This document shows, in pieces, positions 7,666 through 16,113 of a stretch of DNA of 64,000 bases. The translations under genes were made by a program, and so were the position numbers. The notes beneath the pieces were generated by a model. It was not told where the DNA came from and searched no databases. It saw only the letters and a list, made by a program, of their open reading frames with translations. Each line of letters begins with the position of its first letter. Position 1 is the stretch's first letter. Source of the DNA: Verrucomicrobiota bacterium. GTDB lineage: Bacteria > Verrucomicrobiota > Verrucomicrobiae > Limisphaerales > UBA11358. The stretch covers positions 11,176 through 75,175 of the forward strand of contig JACZKP010000040.1 of assembly GCA_014860005.1 (NCBI GenBank), given 5' to 3'.

Positions 7666-8827
7666 CAAACGGCGACTGGGCGAGCTGGCCTGCCTTTTCC
7701 TCAAGCTGGGCACAACCGGCTTCGGCGGCCCGGCGGCGCACATCGGCATGTTCGAGGACGAAGTCGTGCGCCGTCGCGGTTGGCTGACGCGGGAGGAATT
7801 CATGGATTTGCTCGGCGCAACCAATCTCATTCCCGGTCCGAACTCCACCGAGATGGCGATCCACATCGGACATCGGCGCGCTGGCTGGCCCGGACTGCTC
7901 GTGGCGGGCGCGTGCTTCATCCTGCCTGCCACGCTCATTGCGACCATCATCGCGTGGGCATACGTGCGCTATGGAACGCTGCCGCAAGCCGAAGGAATTC
8001 TTTACGGCATCAAACCCGTCATCATCGCGGTGGTTCTTCAGGCACTGTGGGGACTGGGCAGGACGGCGTTGAAAAACCGGCTGCTGGCATTCGTCGCGGT
8101 CACGGCTGCCGTGACGAATGCCCTCGGTGTGAACGAACTGGCCGTGCTTTTCGGCGCGGGATCGCTTCTGGCATTGATTCAGTCATTCAAAAGCCGAAAG
8201 AGACCACCTGCACACGCGATACTGCCGCCATTTATATTCAAATCACCCCTGCTCGCCGCAGCAACCACCGGTGCCGTTTCTGCGGGTGCCGCTGCCACTC
8301 CATTTGGAGTTTGGCCGCTGTTTCTTTTCTTCCTGAAAGTCGGCGCGGTGCTTTACGGAAGCGGTTACGTGCTGCTGGCATTCTTGCGCGGGGATTTGGT
8401 GGAACGTTTCGGCTGGTTGACGGAAGCCCAATTGCTGGATGCGATCGCCGTGGGCCAGATGATGCCCGGCCCCCTGTTCACCACCGCGACGTTCATCGGT
8501 TATCTGCTGGGCGGCCTGCCTGCGGCGGCACTGGCAACGCTCGGGATCTTTCTGCCCGCATTTTTCTTTGTCGCGATCAGCGGCCCACTCATTCCGCGCC
8601 TGCGCCGTTCCCCGCTGGCGGGCGCGGCCCTGGATGGCGTCAACGCCGCTTCGCTGGCTTTGATGGCGGTGGTAACTTTCCATCTAGGTACCGCTGCGCT
8701 GGTTGATTGGCTCACCCTGTTGCTGGCGGGCGGTGCGGCCTTTGCCCTGTTTCGGTACCGGGTTACTTCGACATGGCTGGTGGCGGGCGGCTCAGCCGCG
8801 GGCTTGTTGAAAGTGTGGCTTATGTGA
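7649..8827 (+). CDS. chrA: Chromate transporter ChrA (two-domain)
   Basis: The 392-residue protein contains two homologous CHR domains, the long form of the family. The N-terminal half carries LGTTGFGGPAAHIGMFEDE and NLIPGPNSTEMAIHIG; the C-terminal half carries a matching KVGAVLYGSGYVLLAFL and GQMMPGPLFTTATFIGY. About ten membrane segments are visible. Family members export chromate by proton-linked transport, and some may move sulfate. It overlaps doxX and has no chrB beside it. Chromate as the natural substrate is inferred from the family. Confidence 0.92.
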   Translation: MPAKTDKRRLGELACLFLKLGTTGFGGPAAHIGMFEDEVVRRRGWLTREEFMDLLGATNLIPGPNSTEMAIHIGHRRAGWPGLLVAGACFILPATLIATIIAWAYVRYGTLPQAEGILYGIKPVIIAVVLQALWGLGRTALKNRLLAFVAVTAAVTNALGVNELAVLFGAGSLLALIQSFKSRKRPPAHAILPPFIFKSPLLAAATTGAVSAGAAATPFGVWPLFLFFLKVGAVLYGSGYVLLAFLRGDLVERFGWLTEAQLLDAIAVGQMMPGPLFTTATFIGYLLGGLPAAALATLGIFLPAFFFVAISGPLIPRLRRSPLAGAALDGVNAASLALMAVVTFHLGTAALVDWLTLLLAGGAAFALFRYRVTSTWLVAGGSAAGLLKVWLM

Positions 8828-8898
8828 ATTCAGTCTCTTCGGCCAAGTCACGCTCCCTGGCACTACCGAAGTACTCTGCCCCACTGTCAGCCCTGGCT

Positions 8899-9405
8899 TC
8901 AGTCGTTGGCGGCGGTATCTATCAGGATCGCCAATTCCAATTTGCGATGCACGAGGACGGCAAGATCAGCATAGGCTTGCGGACTCAATCTGGCGAGCGG
9001 CGAGACTTCGGTTTCTGTTGCGGGGGAGTTTGCGGCTTCCGCTTTGGAATGCACCCACATCAGACAGGCTTCAATCCATGGCCGATTGACCCGGCGAAAG
9101 CGGCGGAGGCTTTCCTGATCAGGAGCTTCATTGCCGCAGACGTAGCGCACCGCCGCATCATGGCGGCAGGCCCATTCGATATCCTCTGAACCATAAATCT
9201 CCGCCGCGTAACAGTACGTCAGCAGAGTCAGCATCATCCGCGGGCTACCTTCCTCGATTGCAGCACCGGACAGACCCGGCAAGCGGTCACCCAGGAGGTG
9301 TACCGCATCCAGCGACCAGGCGATCAAGGTGCGTTCACCCACCGCCTGACGCAAATCCGCCAAGCCCGTCTCCGGGTGCGGCACACACTCTTTCAGCATC
9401 GTCAT
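8899..9405 (-). CDS. Stand-alone DUF772 (transposase N-terminal) protein
   Basis: From the ATG at 9405 the protein has 168 residues. Its middle (MMLTLLTYCYAAEIYGSEDI, RRFRRVNRPWIEACL) matches the DUF772 domain that begins IS1182/IS5-type transposases. The DDE catalytic part is absent: the chain ends with about 55 residues of unrelated helical sequence (SPLARLSPQAYADLAVLV). No terminal inverted repeats or second transposase fragment flank it, and the frame is intact. A Pho-box-like sequence lies 67 nt upstream. It may be a domesticated DNA-binding protein or simply a truncated transposase that still reads cleanly. Confidence 0.7.
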   Translation of the reverse strand: MTMLKECVPHPETGLADLRQAVGERTLIAWSLDAVHLLGDRLPGLSGAAIEEGSPRMMLTLLTYCYAAEIYGSEDIEWACRHDAAVRYVCGNEAPDQESLRRFRRVNRPWIEACLMWVHSKAEAANSPATETEVSPLARLSPQAYADLAVLVHRKLELAILIDTAAND

Positions 9406-9471
9406 AGCTAGTCTTTCCGGTTGTATGCAGTGCAATATTCCAGACACCGATGACGGTCACGTTGCAGCAAT

Positions 9472-9489
9472 GTTACGATTGGATGACAT
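9472..9489 (-). promoter_or_regulatory. Weaker Pho-box-like site before the DUF772 gene
   Basis: On the minus strand the site reads ATGTCATCCAATCGTAAC, 14 of 18 positions identical to the pst site. It shares the following GTAACATTGCTGC with the site before the TonB operon. It lies 67 nt upstream of the 9405 start. The left half-site is less conserved, so this call is tentative. Confidence 0.4.
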
Positions 9490-9688
9490 TCGAGCCGCTG
9501 AAAGATGCTTTGCGAACAGCTTCGCGGGCGTGAGCGAACAGCAGCCTTGGCCTGCCCAGACAAGAAACACAGGCTGGCAAATCCTGCGCTGCAAGTGGCC
9601 TGCAAATTGACAAGCGCGCTGACGATGTTTTCTGGTGCAAGGCGGCAGAATCCGGGCGCCCCACACGGCAAAAGGAGGTACAAGATTC

Positions 9689-9706
9689 TTGTCACACAAT
9701 TGTAAC
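9689..9706 (+). promoter_or_regulatory. Pho box of the phoU-pst operon
   Basis: The sequence TTGTCACACAATTGTAAC contains two 7-nt half-sites at an 11-nt period, like the E. coli PhoB box. Ten nucleotides downstream is TTGAAT, a 4/6 match to a -10 hexamer, at the spacing usual for PhoB-activated promoters. The phoU start is at 9768. The following pst genes make Pho control highly plausible. Confidence 0.7.
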
Positions 9707-9767
9707 GTACCTGCGGTTGAATCCTCTTGAGGCGTTCTCCGCCCGCCCGTTAAGGTGGTCGCGCATT

Positions 9768-10865
9768 ATGGCATCGCAGCTCGAAGAAACGCTCCAACGA
9801 GACACGGACCGGATTCGCATCAAGGTGACGGAGATGGCGAAACTGGCCGAGAGCGCGTTGGAAGCGAGTTTGCGCGCCTTGGTCGAAGGCAAGCGCCAGT
9901 TGGCGTATTCAATCATCCTGCGCGACCAGCGGATTGACGCGTTGGAACGGGAGATTGACCGTCTCTGTCTGGAGTTTCTCGTGCGCCAGCAACCCGTCGC
10001 CCGGCAACTGCGCTTCGCCTACGTCACCATCAAGATCAACCAGGAAATTGAGCGCATCGGTGATTACGCCGAGAGCATCGCGCGGCAGATTCTGAAGCTG
10101 GCCGGAACTTCTTGTTCCATACCGCTGGAGCGTTACCGGGAAATCGCGGGCCTGGCCATTCCGATGTTTCATGACGCCGTCAGGGCTTACCTCAGCGAGG
10201 ACGCCGAACTCGCCCGCCGCGTTGTTCATGTGGAAGAAGAGGTGGATAACCTGCGAGATATTCTCAACGCCGAACTGGTCCAGTTGCGGCAGGAAAACAA
10301 GATTCCCCTGGAAGCGCTGACGCCGCTCATGACCATTGCCCGCCGATTCGAGCGCGCCTCGGATCAAGCCAAGAACATTTGCGAGGAAACCCTCTACCTG
10401 ATCACGGGCGAGTATCAGAAGCACACTGCGGGCGAGACCTGGCGCGTGCTGTTCATTGACGACCACAATTCCTGCCTCAGCCAGATGGCCCACGCCATTG
10501 CCGACGCTCTCAATCAGCCCAAATTTCTTTTCACCAGTGCGGGGCTTGATCCGAAGCCCCTGGACGCGGCGACCATCGCGTTCCTGAAGGAAAAAGGCCT
10601 TGATATTTCGAGCGCTACTTCTCGCCCGGTGGACAGAGTGCCGAACTTGGAGTCCTACCAAATCGTGGTGGCCTTGGCGCCGGAAGCAAAGCGAGCATTC
10701 CCGAGAAAATCCAAGCCTGTGTGCCTTGACTGGCGCGTGCCCGATCCCTTGCGAGTTCAAGGCACGGATGCCGAGGTCAAGCGCGCGTTCGAGGAAACGT
10801 ATCAACACCTGCACGCCCAGATTAACGACCTGGTCGAGGGCATCCTCGCCGACAAAATTGACTGA
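9768..10865 (+). CDS. phoU: PhoU fused to an inactive LMW phosphatase-like domain
   Basis: The 365-residue protein starts at the ATG at 9768. Residues 1-218 form a two-repeat PhoU domain with both family motifs (EIERIGDYAESIA near 93 and RRFERASDQAKNICEE near 192). Residues about 224-358 match the low-molecular-weight tyrosine phosphatase/arsenate reductase fold (WRVLFIDDHNSCLSQMAHAI, TSAGLDPKPLD, LDWRVPDPL). The catalytic Cys position is Asp231 and the loop Arg is Leu237, so this domain should not be a Cys-based phosphatase. PhoU normally links the Pst transporter to the PhoR kinase. Here it is the first gene of the pst operon rather than the last. The extra domain may bind phosphate or a regulator. 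Confidence 0.93.
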   Translation: MASQLEETLQRDTDRIRIKVTEMAKLAESALEASLRALVEGKRQLAYSIILRDQRIDALEREIDRLCLEFLVRQQPVARQLRFAYVTIKINQEIERIGDYAESIARQILKLAGTSCSIPLERYREIAGLAIPMFHDAVRAYLSEDAELARRVVHVEEEVDNLRDILNAELVQLRQENKIPLEALTPLMTIARRFERASDQAKNICEETLYLITGEYQKHTAGETWRVLFIDDHNSCLSQMAHAIADALNQPKFLFTSAGLDPKPLDAATIAFLKEKGLDISSATSRPVDRVPNLESYQIVVALAPEAKRAFPRKSKPVCLDWRVPDPLRVQGTDAEVKRAFEETYQHLHAQINDLVEGILADKID

Positions 10866-10883
10866 TCTGAAACCAAAACGAAC

Positions 10884-11786
10884 ATGAAGACGAAACAGAA
10901 TTCTCAACTTACAATCGGCCTGCTGATCCCGGCGTTGTGCGCCGCGGTGCTGCTGACCGGTTGCGGTCGGAAGGGAGATGGTTCCGCCAAAGCCACGGCC
11001 ATCCAGAACATCGGCTCCGACACGATGGTGAATCTTGCCCAGGCGTGGGCTGAGGCGTATCACGGCGTCAATCCCGCTGTCTCGGTGGAGGTCAGCGGCG
11101 GCGGCTCCGGCATTGGAGTGGCTGCGTTGCTCAACGGCACGGCGGAAATCGTCAACAGTTCGCGCCATCTCGAGCCGGATGAAATCGCCCGTGCCAAAGC
11201 CAAGTACGGTTCCGAGGCGCGGGAGTTCAAGGTCGCCTACGACGCTTTGGCCATCTATGTGCATCCCAGCAATCCGATCAATGAAATCTCGGTCGAGGAA
11301 CTCGGCGAGATTTATCGCGAAGGCGGCTCGATCAGCAAATGGTCCGACCTGGGCGTGACGCTGCCGGGCAGGCATGACGAAATCGTGCGCGTCAGCCGCC
11401 AGAACAATTCGGGCACCTACCATTACTTCCGCGAGGCCGTGGTCGGTTCAAAAGCCGACTTCAAGCCCGGCTCGCGCGATTTGAACGGCTCGAAAGATGT
11501 GGTCGCGCTGGTCGAGGGCACGCCCAGCGCCATCGGTTACAGCGGCATCGGTTACCGCACCGACAAGGTGAAGGTGCTGAAAATTTCCCGCAAGAAAAGC
11601 GAACCGGGCGTCGAACCGAGCGTGGCGACGACTCTCGACAAAACCTATCCGATTGCCCGTCCGATGTTTTTTTACACACCGCCGGACGCCCCCGCGCACG
11701 TGACGGAATACATCAACTGGGTGTTGAGCGCGCCGGGACAGGCAATTGTCACCGACAAGGGCTACATCCCGCTGGAGGCCAATTGA
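10884..11786 (+). CDS. pstS: Phosphate-binding lipoprotein PstS
   Basis: The 300-residue protein carries a lipoprotein signal (PALCAAVLLTGCG; acylated Cys near residue 27). It then shows the PstS/SphX fold with the N-terminal strand motif IQNIGSDTMVNLAQAWAEAY, the phosphate loop SGGGSGIGVAALLNGTAEIV, and SRQNNSGTYHYF. It delivers phosphate to PstC-PstA. Its start lies 18 nt after phoU, so the two are in one operon. Confidence 0.95.
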   Translation: MKTKQNSQLTIGLLIPALCAAVLLTGCGRKGDGSAKATAIQNIGSDTMVNLAQAWAEAYHGVNPAVSVEVSGGGSGIGVAALLNGTAEIVNSSRHLEPDEIARAKAKYGSEAREFKVAYDALAIYVHPSNPINEISVEELGEIYREGGSISKWSDLGVTLPGRHDEIVRVSRQNNSGTYHYFREAVVGSKADFKPGSRDLNGSKDVVALVEGTPSAIGYSGIGYRTDKVKVLKISRKKSEPGVEPSVATTLDKTYPIARPMFFYTPPDAPAHVTEYINWVLSAPGQAIVTDKGYIPLEAN

Positions 11787-11877
11787 TCCGGCTGCTTCCA
11801 CGGAGTTCGGCCACCCATCCGGCCACCGCGCCTGCCCGCGGCGGCCCGATACCGCGTCTCCTGGCACCGAATCCAGC

Positions 11878-12816
11878 ATGATTTCCCGACGCCGCCGTTA
11901 CGAAACCATCGCCGAACGAGGCATTGAAACGCTGATTTACCTCTGCGGCATCAGCGCCATCATTTTTGTCTTTGGCATTTGCTTCTTCGTGTTCCGCGAA
12001 GGATTACCGTTGATCTTCAAGGAGGACACCAGCTTCAGCCTGGGCAAGTTTTTCTTCAGCACCGAATGGTTTCCCACTTCGATGGCAAACAAGCGTTACG
12101 GCGCGCTGGCCTTGATTGTCGGCACGCTCACCGTCACGATGCTGGCCATTGCCATCGCCGTGCCGTTCGCGCTGGGCGCAACGGTCTTCCTGTCCGAATT
12201 CTGCGGCGGCAAGCTCAAGGAAACGCTCAAGATCGTCATCGAATTGCTCGCCGCCATTCCCAGCATCGTGTGGGGTTTCATTGGTTTGACGGTGATCAAT
12301 CCGCTCATCATCCAGGTCTTCAACGTGCCGGTGGGCCTGAACGCTCTCAACGGCGCGGTCATCCTCGCCCTCATGGCCATGCCCATCATGGTGTCCATCG
12401 GCGAGGACGCGCTCAAAGCCGTGCCGGATAACTACCGCGAAGCGGCGCTGGCCTTGGGCGCCACACGCTGGCAAATGGTGTTCCGCGTGCTGATGCCTGC
12501 CGCCAAAAACGGTCTGCTCGCCGCCGTGCTCCTGGGCGTCGGCCGCGCCGTCGGCGAAACCATGGGCGTGCTCATGGCCACGGGCCACGCCGTCAACATT
12601 CCCTTCTTTAACGACGACGGCAGCTTCAATTCCGGCTGGATGTTCGAGAGCGTCCGCACGCTGACCGCCACGATCGCCGCGGAGTTGGGGGAGACCAGCG
12701 CGGGCAGCGACCATTACCGCGTGTTGTTCCTCATCGGCGTCCTCCTCCTGAGCATCACCTTTGTCATCAACCTGACCGCCGACCTAGTGGTCAAAGGCAT
12801 CCGCAAACAGAAGTGA
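11878..12816 (+). CDS. pstC: Phosphate ABC transporter permease PstC
   Basis: With the ATG at 11878 the protein has 312 residues and six hydrophobic segments. The permease EAA-type loop is seen at NYREAALALGATRWQMVFRV, followed by PAAKNGLLAAVLLGVGRAVGE. An N-terminal region with RRRRYETIAERGIE faces the cytoplasm. It forms the membrane channel with PstA. A 91-nt spacer separates it from pstS; its 3' end overlaps the GTG of pstA. Confidence 0.94.
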   Translation: MISRRRRYETIAERGIETLIYLCGISAIIFVFGICFFVFREGLPLIFKEDTSFSLGKFFFSTEWFPTSMANKRYGALALIVGTLTVTMLAIAIAVPFALGATVFLSEFCGGKLKETLKIVIELLAAIPSIVWGFIGLTVINPLIIQVFNVPVGLNALNGAVILALMAMPIMVSIGEDALKAVPDNYREAALALGATRWQMVFRVLMPAAKNGLLAAVLLGVGRAVGETMGVLMATGHAVNIPFFNDDGSFNSGWMFESVRTLTATIAAELGETSAGSDHYRVLFLIGVLLLSITFVINLTADLVVKGIRKQK

Positions 12817-13736
12817 ACTCAACTCCCTCCAACACCGCCACGTCAGCCGCGCCGTTCGTCATCAATCCGCGCGTGCGCCGCAAGCTCCGGCAGGAAGGCA
12901 TTGCGAAGGCCGTTTTCGCCACAATGGTCGTGCTGATGCTGTTGCCGTTGCTGGGTATCCTGGGTTATCTGGTGGTCCGCGGCGCGCCGTTGATCTCCTG
13001 GGAGTTTCTCACTACCAATCCCAGCAAGGGCATGACTGCGGGCGGCATCTGGAGCGCGTTGCTGGGCACCATCTGGCTGGTCGTTGTCTCGCTGGCGTTC
13101 AGCGCGCCCATCGGCGTGCTGGCGGCCGTCTATCTGAACGAGTACGCGAAGGACAACTGGTTTACGCGGGTGGTGAACCTGGCCGTGGTGAACCTAGCGG
13201 GCGTGCCCAGCATCGTTCACGCGTTGTTCGGCCTCGGGGCCTTCGTGTTGTTCTTTGGCATGGGACGCAGCATTCTGGCCGCCTCGCTTACGCTGGCCGT
13301 CATGACGATGCCGGTGGTCATCACCGCCACCCGCGAGGCGCTGGGCGCCGTGCCGATGAGCTTCCGCGAGGCCTGTTGGAACGTGGGCGCCACGCGATGG
13401 CAAACCATCCGCCGCATCGTGCTGCCGAACGCCGTCAGCGGCATCCTCACCGGCGTGATTCTGGAGATCAGCCGCAAGGCCGGGGAAACCGTTCCGATCA
13501 TGTTCACCGGCGCGGTGTTTTTTCGCTCGATCCCGGAAGGGGACCTCTTTGCGTACCGGATCACCGACCAATGCATGGCGTTGTCCATGCATCTTTACAC
13601 CGTCACCACGCAGGTCACCGGCGCGCCCGAGGCACTGCCCTTTGCCGTCGCGACCGTCCTGATCCTGGCCATCATCCTCATCAATGCCACGTCCATCGCC
13701 ATCCGGGCGTGGCTGCGTAGCCACCGGAAGTGGTGA
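12813..13736 (+). CDS. pstA: Phosphate ABC transporter permease PstA
   Basis: The frame starts with GTG at 12813, overlapping the pstC stop (GTGA), and gives 307 residues. Membrane helices begin near residue 35. The EAA loop reads SFREACWNVGATRWQTIRRI, followed by LPNAVSGILTGVILEISRKAGE, as in PstA. It pairs with PstC. The next ATPase gene begins 2 nt after its stop. Confidence 0.94.
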   Translation: MNSTPSNTATSAAPFVINPRVRRKLRQEGIAKAVFATMVVLMLLPLLGILGYLVVRGAPLISWEFLTTNPSKGMTAGGIWSALLGTIWLVVVSLAFSAPIGVLAAVYLNEYAKDNWFTRVVNLAVVNLAGVPSIVHALFGLGAFVLFFGMGRSILAASLTLAVMTMPVVITATREALGAVPMSFREACWNVGATRWQTIRRIVLPNAVSGILTGVILEISRKAGETVPIMFTGAVFFRSIPEGDLFAYRITDQCMALSMHLYTVTTQVTGAPEALPFAVATVLILAIILINATSIAIRAWLRSHRKW

Positions 13737-13738
13737 CC

Positions 13739-14503
13739 ATGTCCGATTCGCCGCCCAAGATCAAAGTGGAGCAATTCTCCTCGTGGTACGGAGACAAGCC
13801 CGTCCACAAGGGAATTTCCTTTCACATCCGCGCCAACGAAGTGCTCGGCATCATTGGGCCGGCGCAGAGCGGCAAAACCACCTTGCTGCGCGCCATCAAC
13901 CGCACCCTGGAACTGACCGCCGGCGCCCGTACCACCGGCACGATTCAGGTGGACGGCGAGGATGTCCGCCGCGTGGCCGACGTCCATGAACTGCGCCGCA
14001 AGATCGGCATGGTCGCGCCGCTGCCCGTCGGCCTGCCCCTGAGCATTTACGACAACGTCGCCTTCGCCCCGCGTTGCGCCGGCCTGACGCGCAAGGGCGA
14101 GCTGGAGGCCCTGGTGGAAAAGTGCCTCCGTCAGGCCGCCCTTTGGGACGAGGTCAAAGACCGCCTCGGCAGCCTCGGCACCAAACTTTCCGGCGGACAG
14201 CAACAGCGGTTGACCATCGCCCGCGCCCTTTCGCATCAACCCGAGATTCTCTGCCTGGACGAGTTTTCCATCGCCATTGATCCCGTGACCACGATGCGGA
14301 TCGAGGACGTCCTCAAGGCGCTCAAACGGGAGATGACCATTATTTTGGTGACGAACCTCGTGCAGCAGGCGCGCCGCCTCGCGGATCGCACCATGTTCCT
14401 GTGGAACGGCGAAATCATCGAACTGGACCACACCGACGTCATCTTCAGTGATCGTGCCCGGGACAAGCGCACGCGCGATTACGTCAACGGAATCTTCGGA
14501 TGA
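13739..14503 (+). CDS. pstB: PstB-type ATPase with lost Q-loop Gln and switch His
   Basis: From the ATG at 13739 (GGAAG 9 nt upstream) the protein has 254 residues. Walker A is GPAQSGKTT (40-48), the signature LSGGQ (150-154) is intact, and Walker B/catalytic Glu is LCLDE (Glu175). Three canonical positions are changed: the Q-loop Gln is Pro94 (GMVAPLP where PstB has GMVFQRP), the Pro after the catalytic Glu is Phe176, and the switch His is Asn206 (ILVTN). The D-loop reads IAID. It probably works as a heterodimer with the following PstB, giving its good signature to the partner's ATP site. GTG codons at 13730 and 13733 are alternative starts. Confidence 0.9.
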   Translation: MSDSPPKIKVEQFSSWYGDKPVHKGISFHIRANEVLGIIGPAQSGKTTLLRAINRTLELTAGARTTGTIQVDGEDVRRVADVHELRRKIGMVAPLPVGLPLSIYDNVAFAPRCAGLTRKGELEALVEKCLRQAALWDEVKDRLGSLGTKLSGGQQQRLTIARALSHQPEILCLDEFSIAIDPVTTMRIEDVLKALKREMTIILVTNLVQQARRLADRTMFLWNGEIIELDHTDVIFSDRARDKRTRDYVNGIFG

Positions 14504-15273
14504 ACGCCTCCCCGGTCCACAGCATCACCACCCGCGACCTCTGCCTCTGGTACGGGAAGTTCCAGGCGCTCATCAACGTCGCCGTCAACATCCGCCACGG
14601 TCTGATCACCTCGCTGATCGGCCCAAGCGGTTGCGGCAAGACCACGCTCCTGCGCTGCTTTAATCGCATCAACGAACGCTACGGTTCCGTCACCACCACG
14701 GGCGAAATCAAGTTGCTCAACAAAAACATCTACGACCCGGACGTTTCGCTGATCGAACTGCGCAAATCCGTGGGCATGGTTTTTCAACGGCCCAACCCGC
14801 TGCCCATTTCAGTTTACGAAAACGTCGTGTTCGGCCTGCGCATCCACAGCGACCGCAAACCCGCCCGCAGCGAACTGGATGCCGCCGTGGAAAAAGCCCT
14901 CACGGAAGTGGGGTTGTGGAATGACCTGCGCGACCGGCTTGACACCAAGGCCACCAACCTGCAACTCGAACAACAACAGAAGCTCTGCATCGCCCGCCTG
15001 CTGCCGCTCAAACCGGAGATCATCCTCATGGATGAACCGTGTTCCGCATTGGACGTGGAGGCCACGCGCGCCATCGAGGAACTGCTGTTAGGCCTCAAGG
15101 GCCGGTACTCGATTGTCATCGTCACGCACAACATGGCCCAGGCCCGCCGCGCCAGCGATGAGTGCATCTTCATGCTCCTCGGCGAGATCATCGAACACTC
15201 GCGGACCGAAGACTTGTTCCTGAACCCGGCGCATCCCAAGACTGCGGAGTATATCGAAGGCCGTTACGGCTAG
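14500..15273 (+). CDS. pstB: PstB-type ATPase with degenerate signature motif
   Basis: The 257-residue protein starts at 14500, overlapping the previous stop by ATGA. It keeps Walker A GPSGCGKTT (41-49), Q-loop Gln96 (GMVFQRPNPLP), Walker B plus Glu179 (ILMDEPCSALD) and switch His210 (VTHNMAQARR). The ABC signature, however, reads LQLEQ (154-158) instead of LSGGQ. Its losses are the mirror image of those in the upstream PstB, so together they could build one normal and one degenerate ATP site. It closes the phoU-pst operon. Phosphate specificity is inferred from the operon and the PstB-like sequence. Confidence 0.92.
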   Translation: MNASPVHSITTRDLCLWYGKFQALINVAVNIRHGLITSLIGPSGCGKTTLLRCFNRINERYGSVTTTGEIKLLNKNIYDPDVSLIELRKSVGMVFQRPNPLPISVYENVVFGLRIHSDRKPARSELDAAVEKALTEVGLWNDLRDRLDTKATNLQLEQQQKLCIARLLPLKPEIILMDEPCSALDVEATRAIEELLLGLKGRYSIVIVTHNMAQARRASDECIFMLLGEIIEHSRTEDLFLNPAHPKTAEYIEGRYG

Positions 15274-15464
15274 CCGCCACTCCGGCATCCATCTTCCTTC
15301 TTGCTGATGCAGGCGCTGAAGATGCCTTCTGAAAGTTTTCGGCGGGTTTCGCGCCCTCGGCAGCCGGTGCGCCACCAAACGCTGCGAATCGTCGCAACCT
15401 GATGTGCTCCCGCGTACAAAAGGTCCAATTCGACTTTCCCTGCGCATCCGCCTAAACTGCCCGC

Positions 15465-16064
15465 ATGCCTGAACATCCATTGAACGTTTTTGCCGTCGTG
15501 GGCAGCCTGCACCGCGAATCCGTGACGCGCGTCGTGATCCAGCATCTCGCGGCGCAGCTACGCGCCGAAGGCTGCACGGTGGACGTGTTGGATTTATCGC
15601 AAGAAGCATTGCCGCTCTACAACCCCGACACTGCGTACGACCAACCGGGCTTCAGCGCCCTGCAAGACCGCGTGGAACGCGCGGATGTGTTTCTGCTCGG
15701 CACGCCGGATTATCACGGCAGCATCAGCAGCGCGTTGAAAAATTTTCTGGACCATTTCTGGCGCGAGTTTGCCGGCAAGCTTTTTACCATGATTGTGGCG
15801 TCGCACGAAAAGGGTCTGACGGTAACCGACCAGCTTCGTACTGTGGCCCGCCAATGCTACGCCTGGTCGCTGCCCTACGGAGTTTCCTTCACCGACAAAC
15901 AGGACGTAGCCGGCGGACAGATCGTGAGTGACACGTTGAATCGCCGGCTGGAAATGCTGGCGCGGGATGCGCGGGTTTACGGCGAATTACTCGCCCGCCA
16001 ACGCGCCGCGGACCTCGCCGCCACCGGACCGGGATTTCTGGAACGGTTGCGGAAAACAACTTAA
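15465..16064 (+). CDS. NADPH-dependent FMN reductase family protein
   Basis: The 199-residue flavodoxin-like protein shows the family's FMN phosphate loop (VVGSLHRESVT, residues 11-21) and the hallmark LLGTPDYHGSISSALKNFLD near residue 77. Members reduce FMN or use it to reduce quinones, azo compounds or chromate. It stands alone, convergent with the pyrophosphatase gene that ends at 16114. A 191-nt spacer separates it from pstB, so it may have its own promoter. Confidence 0.87.
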   Translation: MPEHPLNVFAVVGSLHRESVTRVVIQHLAAQLRAEGCTVDVLDLSQEALPLYNPDTAYDQPGFSALQDRVERADVFLLGTPDYHGSISSALKNFLDHFWREFAGKLFTMIVASHEKGLTVTDQLRTVARQCYAWSLPYGVSFTDKQDVAGGQIVSDTLNRRLEMLARDARVYGELLARQRAADLAATGPGFLERLRKTT

Positions 16065-16113
16065 CCGTGCCGCCTTGGAGTCAGCCGCACGCGACCGAAT
16101 CCCAAGCCTGCCT

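Noticed and set aside
15465..16064. FMN reductase as part of a chromate-resistance unit with chrA
   Set aside because: The two genes are more than 6 kb apart with the pst operon between them, so co-function is not supported by position.
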